Origin: Candidatus Gottesmanbacteria bacterium
GTDB lineage: Bacteria > Patescibacteriota > Microgenomatia > JACPZF01
Reading direction: 5' to 3'
DNA length: 13,076 bases
NCBI GenBank assembly: GCA_016195615.1
Contig: JACPZF010000077.1
Span: 1 to 13,076 of the forward strand
The position numbers were made by a program, and so were the translations under genes. The notes beneath the pieces are model-generated. The model saw only the letters and a list, made by a program, of their open reading frames with translations. It did not search any database and was not told the origin of the DNA. This document shows positions 7,086-12,917 of the stretch, piece by piece (within the stretch, counting starts at the first letter, position 1; each line of letters starts with the position of its first letter).

Positions 7086-7946
7086 ATGTTATCAGCTAAC
7101 GATTACAACAGCGGTCGAAAACCAACCTGGTGTCCAGGATGTGGTGATTTTGGGATTTGGGCAGCTTTAAAAAATGCCTTTGTGGAATTATCTCTTGGGC
7201 CTTCTGACATGGTCATCGTTTATGGCATCGGCTGTCATGGCAATATGTATGACACCATGAAAGCCAATAATTTTGAAGGGTTGCACGGCCGACCGCTACC
7301 TCTTGCCAGCGGCATCAAAATGGCCAATCATAAACTTCCCGTCTTTGCCATTTCCGGTGATGGTGACGCGATGGGTGAAGGCGGAAATCATTTCATTCAC
7401 GCTTGCCGCCGCAATTATGATATCACTTATATCATCCATGATAACCAAGTTTATGGCCTAACGACGGGTCAAACCAGTCCAACCAGTCCTAAGGGTTTTA
7501 AGACTAAAGCCAATCCCGAAGGTTCAATCGATTACCCTCTTAATCCCTTAACTTTGGCCCTCTCGGCTGGCGCTAGTTTTGTAGCCAGGGGTTTTGCCGG
7601 AGATATTCCCTCCTTAACCGAGCTAATCAAGCGGGCCTATAATCATAAAGGTTTTTCCGTACTCGATATTTTACAGCCCTGCGTAACTTTTAATCATGTC
7701 AACACCTATCAATTTTATCGTCAATATGGTTATAAATTGGAGGATACTTACGACCCCCATGATAAGGTAAAAGCCTTTGAAAAAGCCTTAGAATGGGAAA
7801 GAACTGGGAAAATACCCATTGGTCTCTTCTACGAAGAAGAAAAGGCAACCTATGAAGATGGTATGGAACAGATCAAGGAAAAAGCTTTAGTCGAACAAAG
7901 TTTAAACCCCGACGCAATTTCTAAACTAATCTCTGAATTTACTTAG
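7086..7946 (+). CDS. 2-oxoacid:ferredoxin oxidoreductase, beta subunit (thiamine-diphosphate-binding, KorB-like)
   Basis: The product is 286 aa. It contains the thiamine-diphosphate/Mg motif starting GDGDAMGEGGNHF at residue 91 and closing near DNQVYGLTTGQTSPTS (119-134), highly typical of KorB/PorB beta subunits. Four cysteines match the ligands of the beta-subunit [4Fe-4S] cluster: C16 and C19 (WCPGCGD), C50 (GIGCHG) and C199 (LQPCVTF). It completes the heteromer with the upstream gamma-alpha subunit, from which it is separated by 2 bp. It is the last gene of the + strand series. The lon gene on the other strand ends only 5 bp beyond its stop, with no strong terminator between them. Confidence 0.94.
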   Translation: MLSANDYNSGRKPTWCPGCGDFGIWAALKNAFVELSLGPSDMVIVYGIGCHGNMYDTMKANNFEGLHGRPLPLASGIKMANHKLPVFAISGDGDAMGEGGNHFIHACRRNYDITYIIHDNQVYGLTTGQTSPTSPKGFKTKANPEGSIDYPLNPLTLALSAGASFVARGFAGDIPSLTELIKRAYNHKGFSVLDILQPCVTFNHVNTYQFYRQYGYKLEDTYDPHDKVKAFEKALEWERTGKIPIGLFYEEEKATYEDGMEQIKEKALVEQSLNPDAISKLISEFT

Positions 7947-7951
7947 AATTT

Positions 7952-10360
7952 TTATTCTTCTTTCTTTAAAACCAGCTTCGAAGTATTAACTAAAGCTTCA
8001 CTTAAAACGTCATTGATATGATTGGCAAAAATAAATTTAATATCTTTTTTGACGTTTTTAGGAATATCTTCGAGATCTTTTTGATTATCACTAGGAAGAA
8101 TCACTACTTTTAAGCCGGCTCTATGGGCAGCGATAACTTTTTCTTTGACGCCGCCGATCTCAAGAACTCTGCCTCTTAAAGTTATTTCTCCCGTCATCCC
8201 GAATTCTCTTTTGGTCGCAATTTTAGTAAAGGCTGAAACTAGCGCGGTAGCAATGGCTACTCCGGCAGAAGGACCATCTTTGGGCACAGCTCCTTCGGGA
8301 ACATGAACATGAACGTCTACTTTTTGATAGAATTTCTCGGCGAGAGCCAGTTCTTTATAGTAACTTCGGACATAGGAAATTGCGGCTTTGCAAGACTCCT
8401 GCATTACCTCCCCCAGTTGGCCGGTTAAAACCAGATTGCCTTTACCAGGCATAAGGGCAACTTCAATAAATAAAACGTCACCGCCTGCTTCGGTCCAAGC
8501 CAGTCCGGTGGAAATTCCTATTTTATTTTTTTCTTCGGCTAGAGTAGTGCTAAATTTAGTCGGTCCCAAAAATTTATGGAGACTAAGATGCGTTACTTTC
8601 GTTTTTTTCTTTTTGCCAGAGACGACATTTTTGGCCACTTTCCGCATAATTGCGGCCAGTTCTCTTTCCAAACTTCGGACACCAGCCTCTCTCGTATAAC
8701 GGTTAATAACTTGATGGATTGCCTTATCAGTTATTTGGGTATCAGAGCCTTTAAGTCCATGCGCGGCTATCAATTTATTCATTAAGAAATTTTTAGCTAT
8801 TTGGAATTTTTCATCCTCGGTATAGCCGGCAAAATGGATAATTTCTAATCGGTCTCTAAGGGCCGGCGGAATGGTGTCTAAAACGTTGCAGGTAGTGATA
8901 AACATCACTTCGGAAAGATCGAAAGGCGCTTCGATGTAATGATCAGAAAAGGCGAAATTCTGTTCCGGATCGAGCGCTTCCAGAAGAGCAGCTGATGGAT
9001 CGCCGCGAAAATCTGTTCCTACTTTGTCGATCTCGTCGAGCATAAAAATCGGATTTTTCGTTCCGGCTTGTTTGATTCCTTGCATGATTCTTCCCGGCAT
9101 GGCGCCTACATAGGTTCTCCGATGTCCTCGTATTTCGGCTTCGTCACGGATTCCGCCGAGAGAAATTTTAACAAATTTTCGTTTCAGGGCACGGGCAATT
9201 GATTTACCAATGGAAGTTTTTCCTACCCCGGGCGGTCCGACAAAACATAAAATGGTCGGTTGGGCATTCTTTTTCTTTTGTTCGACTTCAGAATCTGGAG
9301 CTGTTGTGGTGATACGTATTTGTCTTTTTAATTTATAAACGGCCAAATACTCCAAAATTCTTTCTTTAATTTTACTTAAGCCAAAATGATCTTCATTTAA
9401 GATTTTCTCTGCTTCTTTAATATCAACGTTATTAGGACTGGATATCGACCAAGGCAGTTCCAAAAGTACGTCTAGATAGGCACGAATATAAGAAGCCTCA
9501 GGATTATAAGGAGACATTTGCTCGAGTCTTTTAATCTCTTTATCGCATTTATCTTGGACTTCCTTTGGCATGAGAGCTTTTTTCATCTTATCGCGAAGCT
9601 CTCTAATCTCTTTGTTTTCATCTTCTCCCAACTCTTTTTCGATGGTTTTCATTCTTTCGCGAAGCATTGTCTCGCGGACCGATTTGTCAAAGCGCTCTTG
9701 CGTTTTAACGGAAATTTTTCGCTCGATCTCGAGAACCTTGACCTCTCTAGAGAGCAACTCATTGATTTTTTCCAATCTTTTTTTAACATTGCTTTCTTCA
9801 AGTAATTCTTGTTTTTCGGACGGCTTAACATCTAAAACTGAGGCGATATGATTAGAAAGATTAAGAGGCGGCAATCCAGAGACAATATTCATAAAAACCA
9901 GAAAATCGACCTGTTTTCCCAAATTGACCGCTTTTTTAAACTCTTGCGTGATATGGTTGGCCAAAGCAGTAATTTCTTCATTTTGTTCCAATACTTCTAA
10001 AACCGTTTCGACTTTTACCAAAAAATAGGGATCTTCAGCATCAAACGATTTAATTTTTACTCGACTAAGCCCTTTGATAAGCGCGCTGATATTGCCCGTT
10101 TGCTCATCTTTAATCATTCTTTCGATATGGGAAAGAGTACCAAAACCATAAAGGTCTTCCGTTTTTGGATTATTGTTATCAAGCTGTCTTTGTAGCACCA
10201 AAACTACCTCGCGATCAGAAGCGTAGGCGGCCTCCAAAGCCAAAACTGATTTAGGCCTTCCAAAGGTTAAAACTGTCTCGGTATGAGGAAAAATCACTCC
10301 GTCTCGTATGGGAATAAGTGGAATTATTTTGTCCGAAGAAAAGCTGGGTAATAAATCCAT
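7952..10360 (-). CDS. lon: Lon (LonA) ATP-dependent protease
   Basis: The product is 802 aa, full-length bacterial LonA, a cytoplasmic homohexamer that degrades misfolded and regulatory proteins. The order is an N-terminal substrate-recognition domain (opening IPLIPIRDGVIFPHTE, to about residue 205), a coiled helical region (about 205-330), an AAA+ module with Walker A GPPGVGKTS (from 375) and Walker B IFMLDEIDK, and a C-terminal Ser-Lys protease domain. S698 in DGPSAGVA and K741 in GGVKEKV form the dyad, 43 residues apart as in E. coli Lon (S679/K722). There is no transmembrane segment in the AAA module, which excludes the archaeal LonB type. The start ATG 10360 has no Shine-Dalgarno site. 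A promoter and a CIRCE operator lie immediately upstream, so heat-shock control by HrcA is inferred. It is monocistronic here and convergent with the 2-oxoacid oxidoreductase genes. Confidence 0.98.
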   Translation of the reverse strand: MDLLPSFSSDKIIPLIPIRDGVIFPHTETVLTFGRPKSVLALEAAYASDREVVLVLQRQLDNNNPKTEDLYGFGTLSHIERMIKDEQTGNISALIKGLSRVKIKSFDAEDPYFLVKVETVLEVLEQNEEITALANHITQEFKKAVNLGKQVDFLVFMNIVSGLPPLNLSNHIASVLDVKPSEKQELLEESNVKKRLEKINELLSREVKVLEIERKISVKTQERFDKSVRETMLRERMKTIEKELGEDENKEIRELRDKMKKALMPKEVQDKCDKEIKRLEQMSPYNPEASYIRAYLDVLLELPWSISSPNNVDIKEAEKILNEDHFGLSKIKERILEYLAVYKLKRQIRITTTAPDSEVEQKKKNAQPTILCFVGPPGVGKTSIGKSIARALKRKFVKISLGGIRDEAEIRGHRRTYVGAMPGRIMQGIKQAGTKNPIFMLDEIDKVGTDFRGDPSAALLEALDPEQNFAFSDHYIEAPFDLSEVMFITTCNVLDTIPPALRDRLEIIHFAGYTEDEKFQIAKNFLMNKLIAAHGLKGSDTQITDKAIHQVINRYTREAGVRSLERELAAIMRKVAKNVVSGKKKKTKVTHLSLHKFLGPTKFSTTLAEEKNKIGISTGLAWTEAGGDVLFIEVALMPGKGNLVLTGQLGEVMQESCKAAISYVRSYYKELALAEKFYQKVDVHVHVPEGAVPKDGPSAGVAIATALVSAFTKIATKREFGMTGEITLRGRVLEIGGVKEKVIAAHRAGLKVVILPSDNQKDLEDIPKNVKKDIKFIFANHINDVLSEALVNTSKLVLKKEE

Positions 10361-10364
10361 AGTT

Positions 10365-10391
10365 TTAGCAGTCTAACAGATATAGTGCTAA
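10365..10391 (-). promoter_or_regulatory. CIRCE operator (HrcA binding site) in front of lon
   Basis: On the minus strand the site reads TTAGCACTA, nine bases, GACTGCTAA. The CIRCE consensus is TTAGCACTC-N9-GAGTGCTAA, so each 9-base arm has a single mismatch and the 9-base spacer is exact. The repeat covers the region between the -35 and -10 boxes and the -10 box itself, ending 4 bases before the lon ATG, where a bound repressor would block transcription. It also overlaps the stop codon of the upstream PAP2 gene. HrcA is the known repressor for this site; hrcA is not in the window. Confidence 0.9.
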
Positions 10392-10398
10392 ATGTCAA
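10370..10398 (-). promoter_or_regulatory. Sigma-A-type promoter of lon
   Basis: The minus strand has a perfect -35 box TTGACA (10398-10393), a 17-base spacer and a -10 box TAGACT (10375-10370; four of six matches to TATAAT). The -35 lies within the last codons of the PAP2 gene. Transcription would begin near 10363, only about three bases before the lon ATG at 10360, implying a nearly leaderless mRNA. This agrees with the absence of a Shine-Dalgarno site. An alternative -10, TATATC (10384-10379), would give a leader of about 11 bases with a weaker -35. Confidence 0.75.
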
Positions 10399-10843
10399 GG
10401 CGGTGAAATAGAATCTTTATAAGATATGATACTAAAAAACCAACAAAAAATCCGACCATTACATCTATTTCATAATGTAGTCCGGCTAGAACTCGACCCA
10501 TGCCAACCGCCACTGCCAAACCGATCAGAATTAATCCCATCTTTTTGTACTTCCAAAAAACAGTACCAGCTGTCGCCATAGCTATGGCAGCGTGTCCAGA
10601 AAAAAAACTATTATCTTTCACTGTTAAAGCCGTCGGATATAAAAGTTTAGTAGAATCAATTATAAACGGCCTTTGCTCGTACCAAAAACTGCCTGCTACT
10701 TTTCTTAACAGGTAGGTAATTGCTACGCTAATAAAAATTTTTAGACAGGTTTGATAGTCGCGCTTTTTAAGAAAATAGAAAATCGGCAGAAGGAGAAGAA
10801 ACACAAGATATTCGGAGACGAAGCGGATGAAAACTATATACAT
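10388..10843 (-). CDS. Small PAP2-superfamily membrane phosphatase
   Basis: The product is a 151 aa membrane protein with about four to five hydrophobic segments (approximately residues 11-26, 33-46, 80-97, 102-116 and 128-145). PAP2 motifs are recognisable: RP at 58-59 (motif 1), FSGH at 81-84 (motif 2, with the phosphate-contacting histidine H84) and G-R117-x5-H123-x3-D127 (motif 3, with nucleophile H123). The lysine usually six residues before RP is not in register; the nearest basic residues are R47 and K48. Related small proteins recycle undecaprenyl pyrophosphate (BcrC-like) or dephosphorylate lipid phosphates; the substrate here is unknown. The start is 10 bp after the riboflavin kinase stop, so the gene is probably transcribed from the flavin riboswitch promoter. 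Its 3' end carries the lon promoter and operator. Confidence 0.85.
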   Translation of the reverse strand: MYIVFIRFVSEYLVFLLLLPIFYFLKKRDYQTCLKIFISVAITYLLRKVAGSFWYEQRPFIIDSTKLLYPTALTVKDNSFFSGHAAIAMATAGTVFWKYKKMGLILIGLAVAVGMGRVLAGLHYEIDVMVGFFVGFLVSYLIKILFHRLDI

Positions 10844-10853
10844 TCACTTATTA

Positions 10854-11231
10854 TTACACATTAAGAAGTTTTTTGACCAGATGAACATCGGTTTCGAGTT
10901 GTCTCTTCAAGGCCTCAACATTGATAAAGTTGGTGGGCTTCCGAATAAAATTTAAAATTCTAAATTCGATTACTTCATTATAAATGTCTTTGTCAAAATC
11001 CAAAATATAAATTTCTAACACATCGGTTTTTTCGCCAAGAATAAGGCGCGGGCCAAAAAACAACGCTCCTTGATATGAGGCATTTCGGTATCTAACTTTA
11101 CAAGCATAAACACCCTTTTTATGCCGAGATGTTAAAATCAGAGGATCAAGATTGACGGTCGGAAATCCAAGCGTCCGGCCTAGCTTTTGACCACTCAAAA
11201 CTACTCCCCTAAACCAGGATTTTTTTTTCAT
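10854..11231 (-). CDS. Stand-alone riboflavin kinase (bacterial RibF C-terminal type)
   Basis: The product is a 125 aa cytoplasmic enzyme predicted to phosphorylate riboflavin to FMN with ATP. It covers the whole flavokinase domain and nothing else. It has G-x-V-x-x-G-x-x-x-GR-x-LGFPTVNL (GFPTVN at residues 22-27, binding ATP/Mg), KKGVYACKV (38-46), YQGALFFGP (53-61), the probable catalytic glutamate E73 in LEIYILDF, and the C-terminal IRKPTNFINVEALKRQLETD block. Bacterial RibF normally has an N-terminal FMN adenylyltransferase domain (about 180 residues), which is absent. The start ATG overlaps the transporter stop by one base (TAATG), so synthesis is coupled to the transporter. Placement behind an FMN riboswitch supports the function strongly. 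FAD synthesis would need another enzyme. Confidence 0.93.
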   Translation of the reverse strand: MKKKSWFRGVVLSGQKLGRTLGFPTVNLDPLILTSRHKKGVYACKVRYRNASYQGALFFGPRLILGEKTDVLEIYILDFDKDIYNEVIEFRILNFIRKPTNFINVEALKRQLETDVHLVKKLLNV

Positions 11232-12133
11232 TACTTTTTAAAAACAGCGACCTGACGAATTGCTAACGAAAGCAAAGCAATGCCAAAAATCTGGGTTAAC
11301 GACAAGCCTTTGTGGTAATAAAAATAATCGATTAAGACTGCCGAGGCTGGCCAAACCAGTTCACAAATTGTCGTCACCCTAGCCGGTGTCTTTTTTAATC
11401 CATAATAATAGATGGCAAGCGCCACTAATCCCGTAGAAAAGGTGATCATTAAAAGCGTTAGCCATTGCGAACTGTTAAGAGAAAAAAGGCTGGGAATTTG
11501 ATTTTGGAAACCGATAATCAAGAAAGCAAATACCGGTGCTAAATAAAAACGTAGAGCAGTACCCGTTAGGAAAGAAACCTTATTGAGAACATATTTAGAA
11601 ATCGCCGTCGAGCTTCCCCACATGAAACCAGCAAGTAAGGCAAATAGTCCCGCCATAACGGTACCCTTTCCCGTGGCTAAATTTATGGTTAAATCTTTAA
11701 AATTAATTAAATAGGCAGCAATTAGGGCTATAACTGCCCAGAAAAGAAATTTTTTATTGACTTTCTCCTTAAGAATAATTGCTGCTGCGGAAATCGCCCA
11801 GATCGGCTGAATTTGTTGTAAAATCACTACCACTGAATATTGAGTGTAGTTAATAAGTCCAAGTGCTGCAGTATAAAGAATCGTTCCCAAAGCACCCGAG
11901 AACAAACTCACGACGGAAATCGCCAGCCATTCTTTGCGGGTTAGTTTTTTTAAATCAGCAAACCAGCTGGTAATAAAGAATAGTAAAACTATTGCTCCGA
12001 GGAAGTGTTCATAGAACACTACCACCGCCGGAGGCAAAGAATATAAACTAATTCTCAGTACCCCATCCAAACTCCATAGCAGGGCTGCGATGATAACAAA
12101 TAGTGGCCCAAAATCTTTTATTTTATTTAACAT
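11231..12133 (-). CDS. EamA/DMT-family transporter, probable riboflavin importer (RibN-like)
   Basis: The product is a 300 aa inner-membrane protein with about ten hydrophobic helices arranged as two EamA repeats. The first begins near the N-terminus with IIAALLWSLDGVLR and the second near mid-protein with LLAGFMWGSSTAISKYVL; both share the family's W-(S/G)-(S/L) turn. DMT carriers move many metabolites, so family alone does not give a substrate. The riboflavin assignment rests on the FMN riboswitch upstream and the riboflavin kinase gene overlapping its stop; RibN, a known riboflavin importer, belongs to this family. I chose ATG 12133 because AAGGAG stands four bases upstream. The frame is open further upstream to 12259, but that stretch is the riboswitch and terminator, not protein. 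Confidence 0.85.
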   Translation of the reverse strand: MLNKIKDFGPLFVIIAALLWSLDGVLRISLYSLPPAVVVFYEHFLGAIVLLFFITSWFADLKKLTRKEWLAISVVSLFSGALGTILYTAALGLINYTQYSVVVILQQIQPIWAISAAAIILKEKVNKKFLFWAVIALIAAYLINFKDLTINLATGKGTVMAGLFALLAGFMWGSSTAISKYVLNKVSFLTGTALRFYLAPVFAFLIIGFQNQIPSLFSLNSSQWLTLLMITFSTGLVALAIYYYGLKKTPARVTTICELVWPASAVLIDYFYYHKGLSLTQIFGIALLSLAIRQVAVFKK

Positions 12134-12137
12134 GTAT

Positions 12138-12143
12138 CTCCTT
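12138..12143 (-). promoter_or_regulatory. Shine-Dalgarno site of the transporter gene
   Basis: AAGGAG lies four bases before ATG 12133 on the minus strand. It fixes the start codon and is the only strong Shine-Dalgarno site in front of a gene in this window. Confidence 0.85.
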
Positions 12144-12172
12144 TTAATACTTAATATTTTATTTATTCCAAT

Positions 12173-12196
12173 AAAAAACCCCTTGTTTAGGGGTTT
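12173..12196 (-). terminator. Riboswitch-controlled intrinsic terminator
   Basis: On the minus strand AAACCCC (12196-12190) pairs with GGGGTTT (12182-12176) around a seven-base loop and runs into a T-tract (TTTTTT then ATT). It lies between the FMN aptamer and the transporter start, the expected place for an expression platform. Its 5' arm, AACCCCTAA (12195-12187), is also a perfect complement of TTAGGGGTT in the aptamer's first strand (12324-12316), giving a mutually exclusive antiterminator. Confidence 0.88.
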
Positions 12197-12214
12197 ATCC
12201 ACAAAAAAACAAAT

Positions 12215-12329
12215 ACTCCTTTCTTCATCCCGACTATACGGTCGGCCCTGGAATTTCACCAGATCATCCCCGATAAACGAGGTCGTAGGCTTTACTACCG
12301 ATGTTGAATTTCACTAACCCCTAAGGAAT
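12215..12329 (-). ncRNA. FMN riboswitch (RFN element)
   Basis: Read on the minus strand, the conserved RFN segments occur in order: AGGGG and GTGAAATTC near the 5' end, GGTAGTAAAGCC-ACGA, then GATCTGGTGAAATTCC, AGGGCCGAC and GTATAGTC-GGATGAAG. The closing stem P1 is seven pairs, ATTCCTT (12329-12323) with AAGGAGT (12221-12215), one of them a G-U. The P5 (CTGG/CCAG) and P6 (CCGAC/GTCGG) hairpins are readable. The element senses flavin mononucleotide. With the terminator and antiterminator downstream, it should stop transcription of the transporter, riboflavin kinase and PAP2 genes when FMN is plentiful. Confidence 0.96.
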
Positions 12330-12335
12330 GTATTA

Positions 12336-12364
12336 ATGATAACAAAATTTTTTTTATTTGTAAA
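12336..12364 (-). promoter_or_regulatory. Promoter of the flavin-uptake operon
   Basis: The minus strand carries -35 TTTACA (12364-12359; five of six), a 17-base spacer and -10 TATCAT (12341-12336; five of six). Predicted initiation near 12329 falls exactly at the first base of riboswitch stem P1. The -35 box overlaps the last codons of the nadD-like gene. Confidence 0.75.
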
Positions 12365-12917
12365 GGCTATGTTTTACAATATATTTTTCAATTTGTGGCA
12401 AAACCAGTCCTTTTATGGATAGTCCAAGTTTTACCATTTCCCGAATTTTCTCTGAAGAAATATCAGAAGTTGTTAGTAATTTGTCGCGGGTAGTATAAAA
12501 ATCATCAGGAAGTTCACCAATAGGCCAGCCGACTCGGGGAAAAACCAAAATGCGCATTTTTTTAACAATGTCACTAGCTTTCTCCCAAGTAAAAAACTCC
12601 TGATACAAATCTGAGCCAATAATCCAGGAAAAATCGTGGTGAGAGTATTTTTGTTTAATAATGTCCACGGTTTCGTAGGTGTAATTTTTTCTTTTTAGTT
12701 TCATTTCCAAATCAGAAACGCTTATTTTATCATTCTCCATCATTTTGGCCATATTGAACCGATGCCTAGAAGTAATCGCCGGCTTTTCCCAAGGATGGGC
12801 AAAGTAAGGCACAAGCCAAACCTCCTCGTTGTCGGTAAAAGAAAGTACTTGTTGGCAAATCAATAAATGTCCGAGGTGAGGAGGATTGAAACCTCCGCCT
12901 AAAATGGCAATTTTCAT
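12354..12917 (-). CDS. nadD: NadD-like nicotinate-nucleotide adenylyltransferase
   Basis: The product is 187 aa, a cytoplasmic nucleotidyltransferase of the HIGH superfamily that would convert nicotinate mononucleotide and ATP to deamido-NAD. The N-terminus MKIAILGGGFNPPHLGHLL holds the ATP-binding GG-x-FNP-x-H-x-GH motif (HLGH at 14-17). Further family marks are TSRHRFNMAKMM, FSWIIGSDLYQEFFTWEKA (equivalent to the NadD IGAD...W region) and the C-terminal ISSEKIREMVKLG signature (S-S-x-x-IR). I chose ATG 12917 because the conserved fold begins there. The frame continues upstream without a stop, including a TTG at 13043, but those residues do not look like NadD. There is no Shine-Dalgarno site. 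The promoter is unclear, and the gene's 3' end carries the flavin-operon promoter. A related adenylyltransferase specificity, such as FMN adenylyltransferase, cannot be excluded. Confidence 0.85.
   Translation of the reverse strand: MKIAILGGGFNPPHLGHLLICQQVLSFTDNEEVWLVPYFAHPWEKPAITSRHRFNMAKMMENDKISVSDLEMKLKRKNYTYETVDIIKQKYSHHDFSWIIGSDLYQEFFTWEKASDIVKKMRILVFPRVGWPIGELPDDFYTTRDKLLTTSDISSEKIREMVKLGLSIKGLVLPQIEKYIVKHSLYK

Noticed and set aside
5317..7946. Archaeal origin suggested by the ferredoxin-dependent 2-oxoacid oxidoreductase
   Set aside because: These enzymes are widespread in bacteria; LonA, CIRCE, the FMN riboswitch, the bacterial-type riboflavin kinase and NadD all indicate a bacterium.
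7945..7958. AGAAT-TTTT-ATTCT hairpin as a bidirectional terminator
   Set aside because: Five AT-rich pairs with only one G-C pair is too weak, and the flanking T-runs are interrupted by C.
9518..9851. Open frames of about 95 codons on the plus strand opposite lon
   Set aside because: They are antisense to the coding strand of the conserved coiled region of lon and encode no recognisable domain.
12195..12221. Leader peptide starting at a TTG after AAGGAG within the riboswitch P1 3' strand
   Set aside because: It would be only five codons and the AGGAG is accounted for by P1 pairing; no sign of coding selection.
12134..12259. Longer transporter protein starting at ATG 12259
   Set aside because: The extra 42 residues are a translation of the riboswitch and terminator; ATG 12133 has a strong Shine-Dalgarno site and begins the normal EamA N-terminus.
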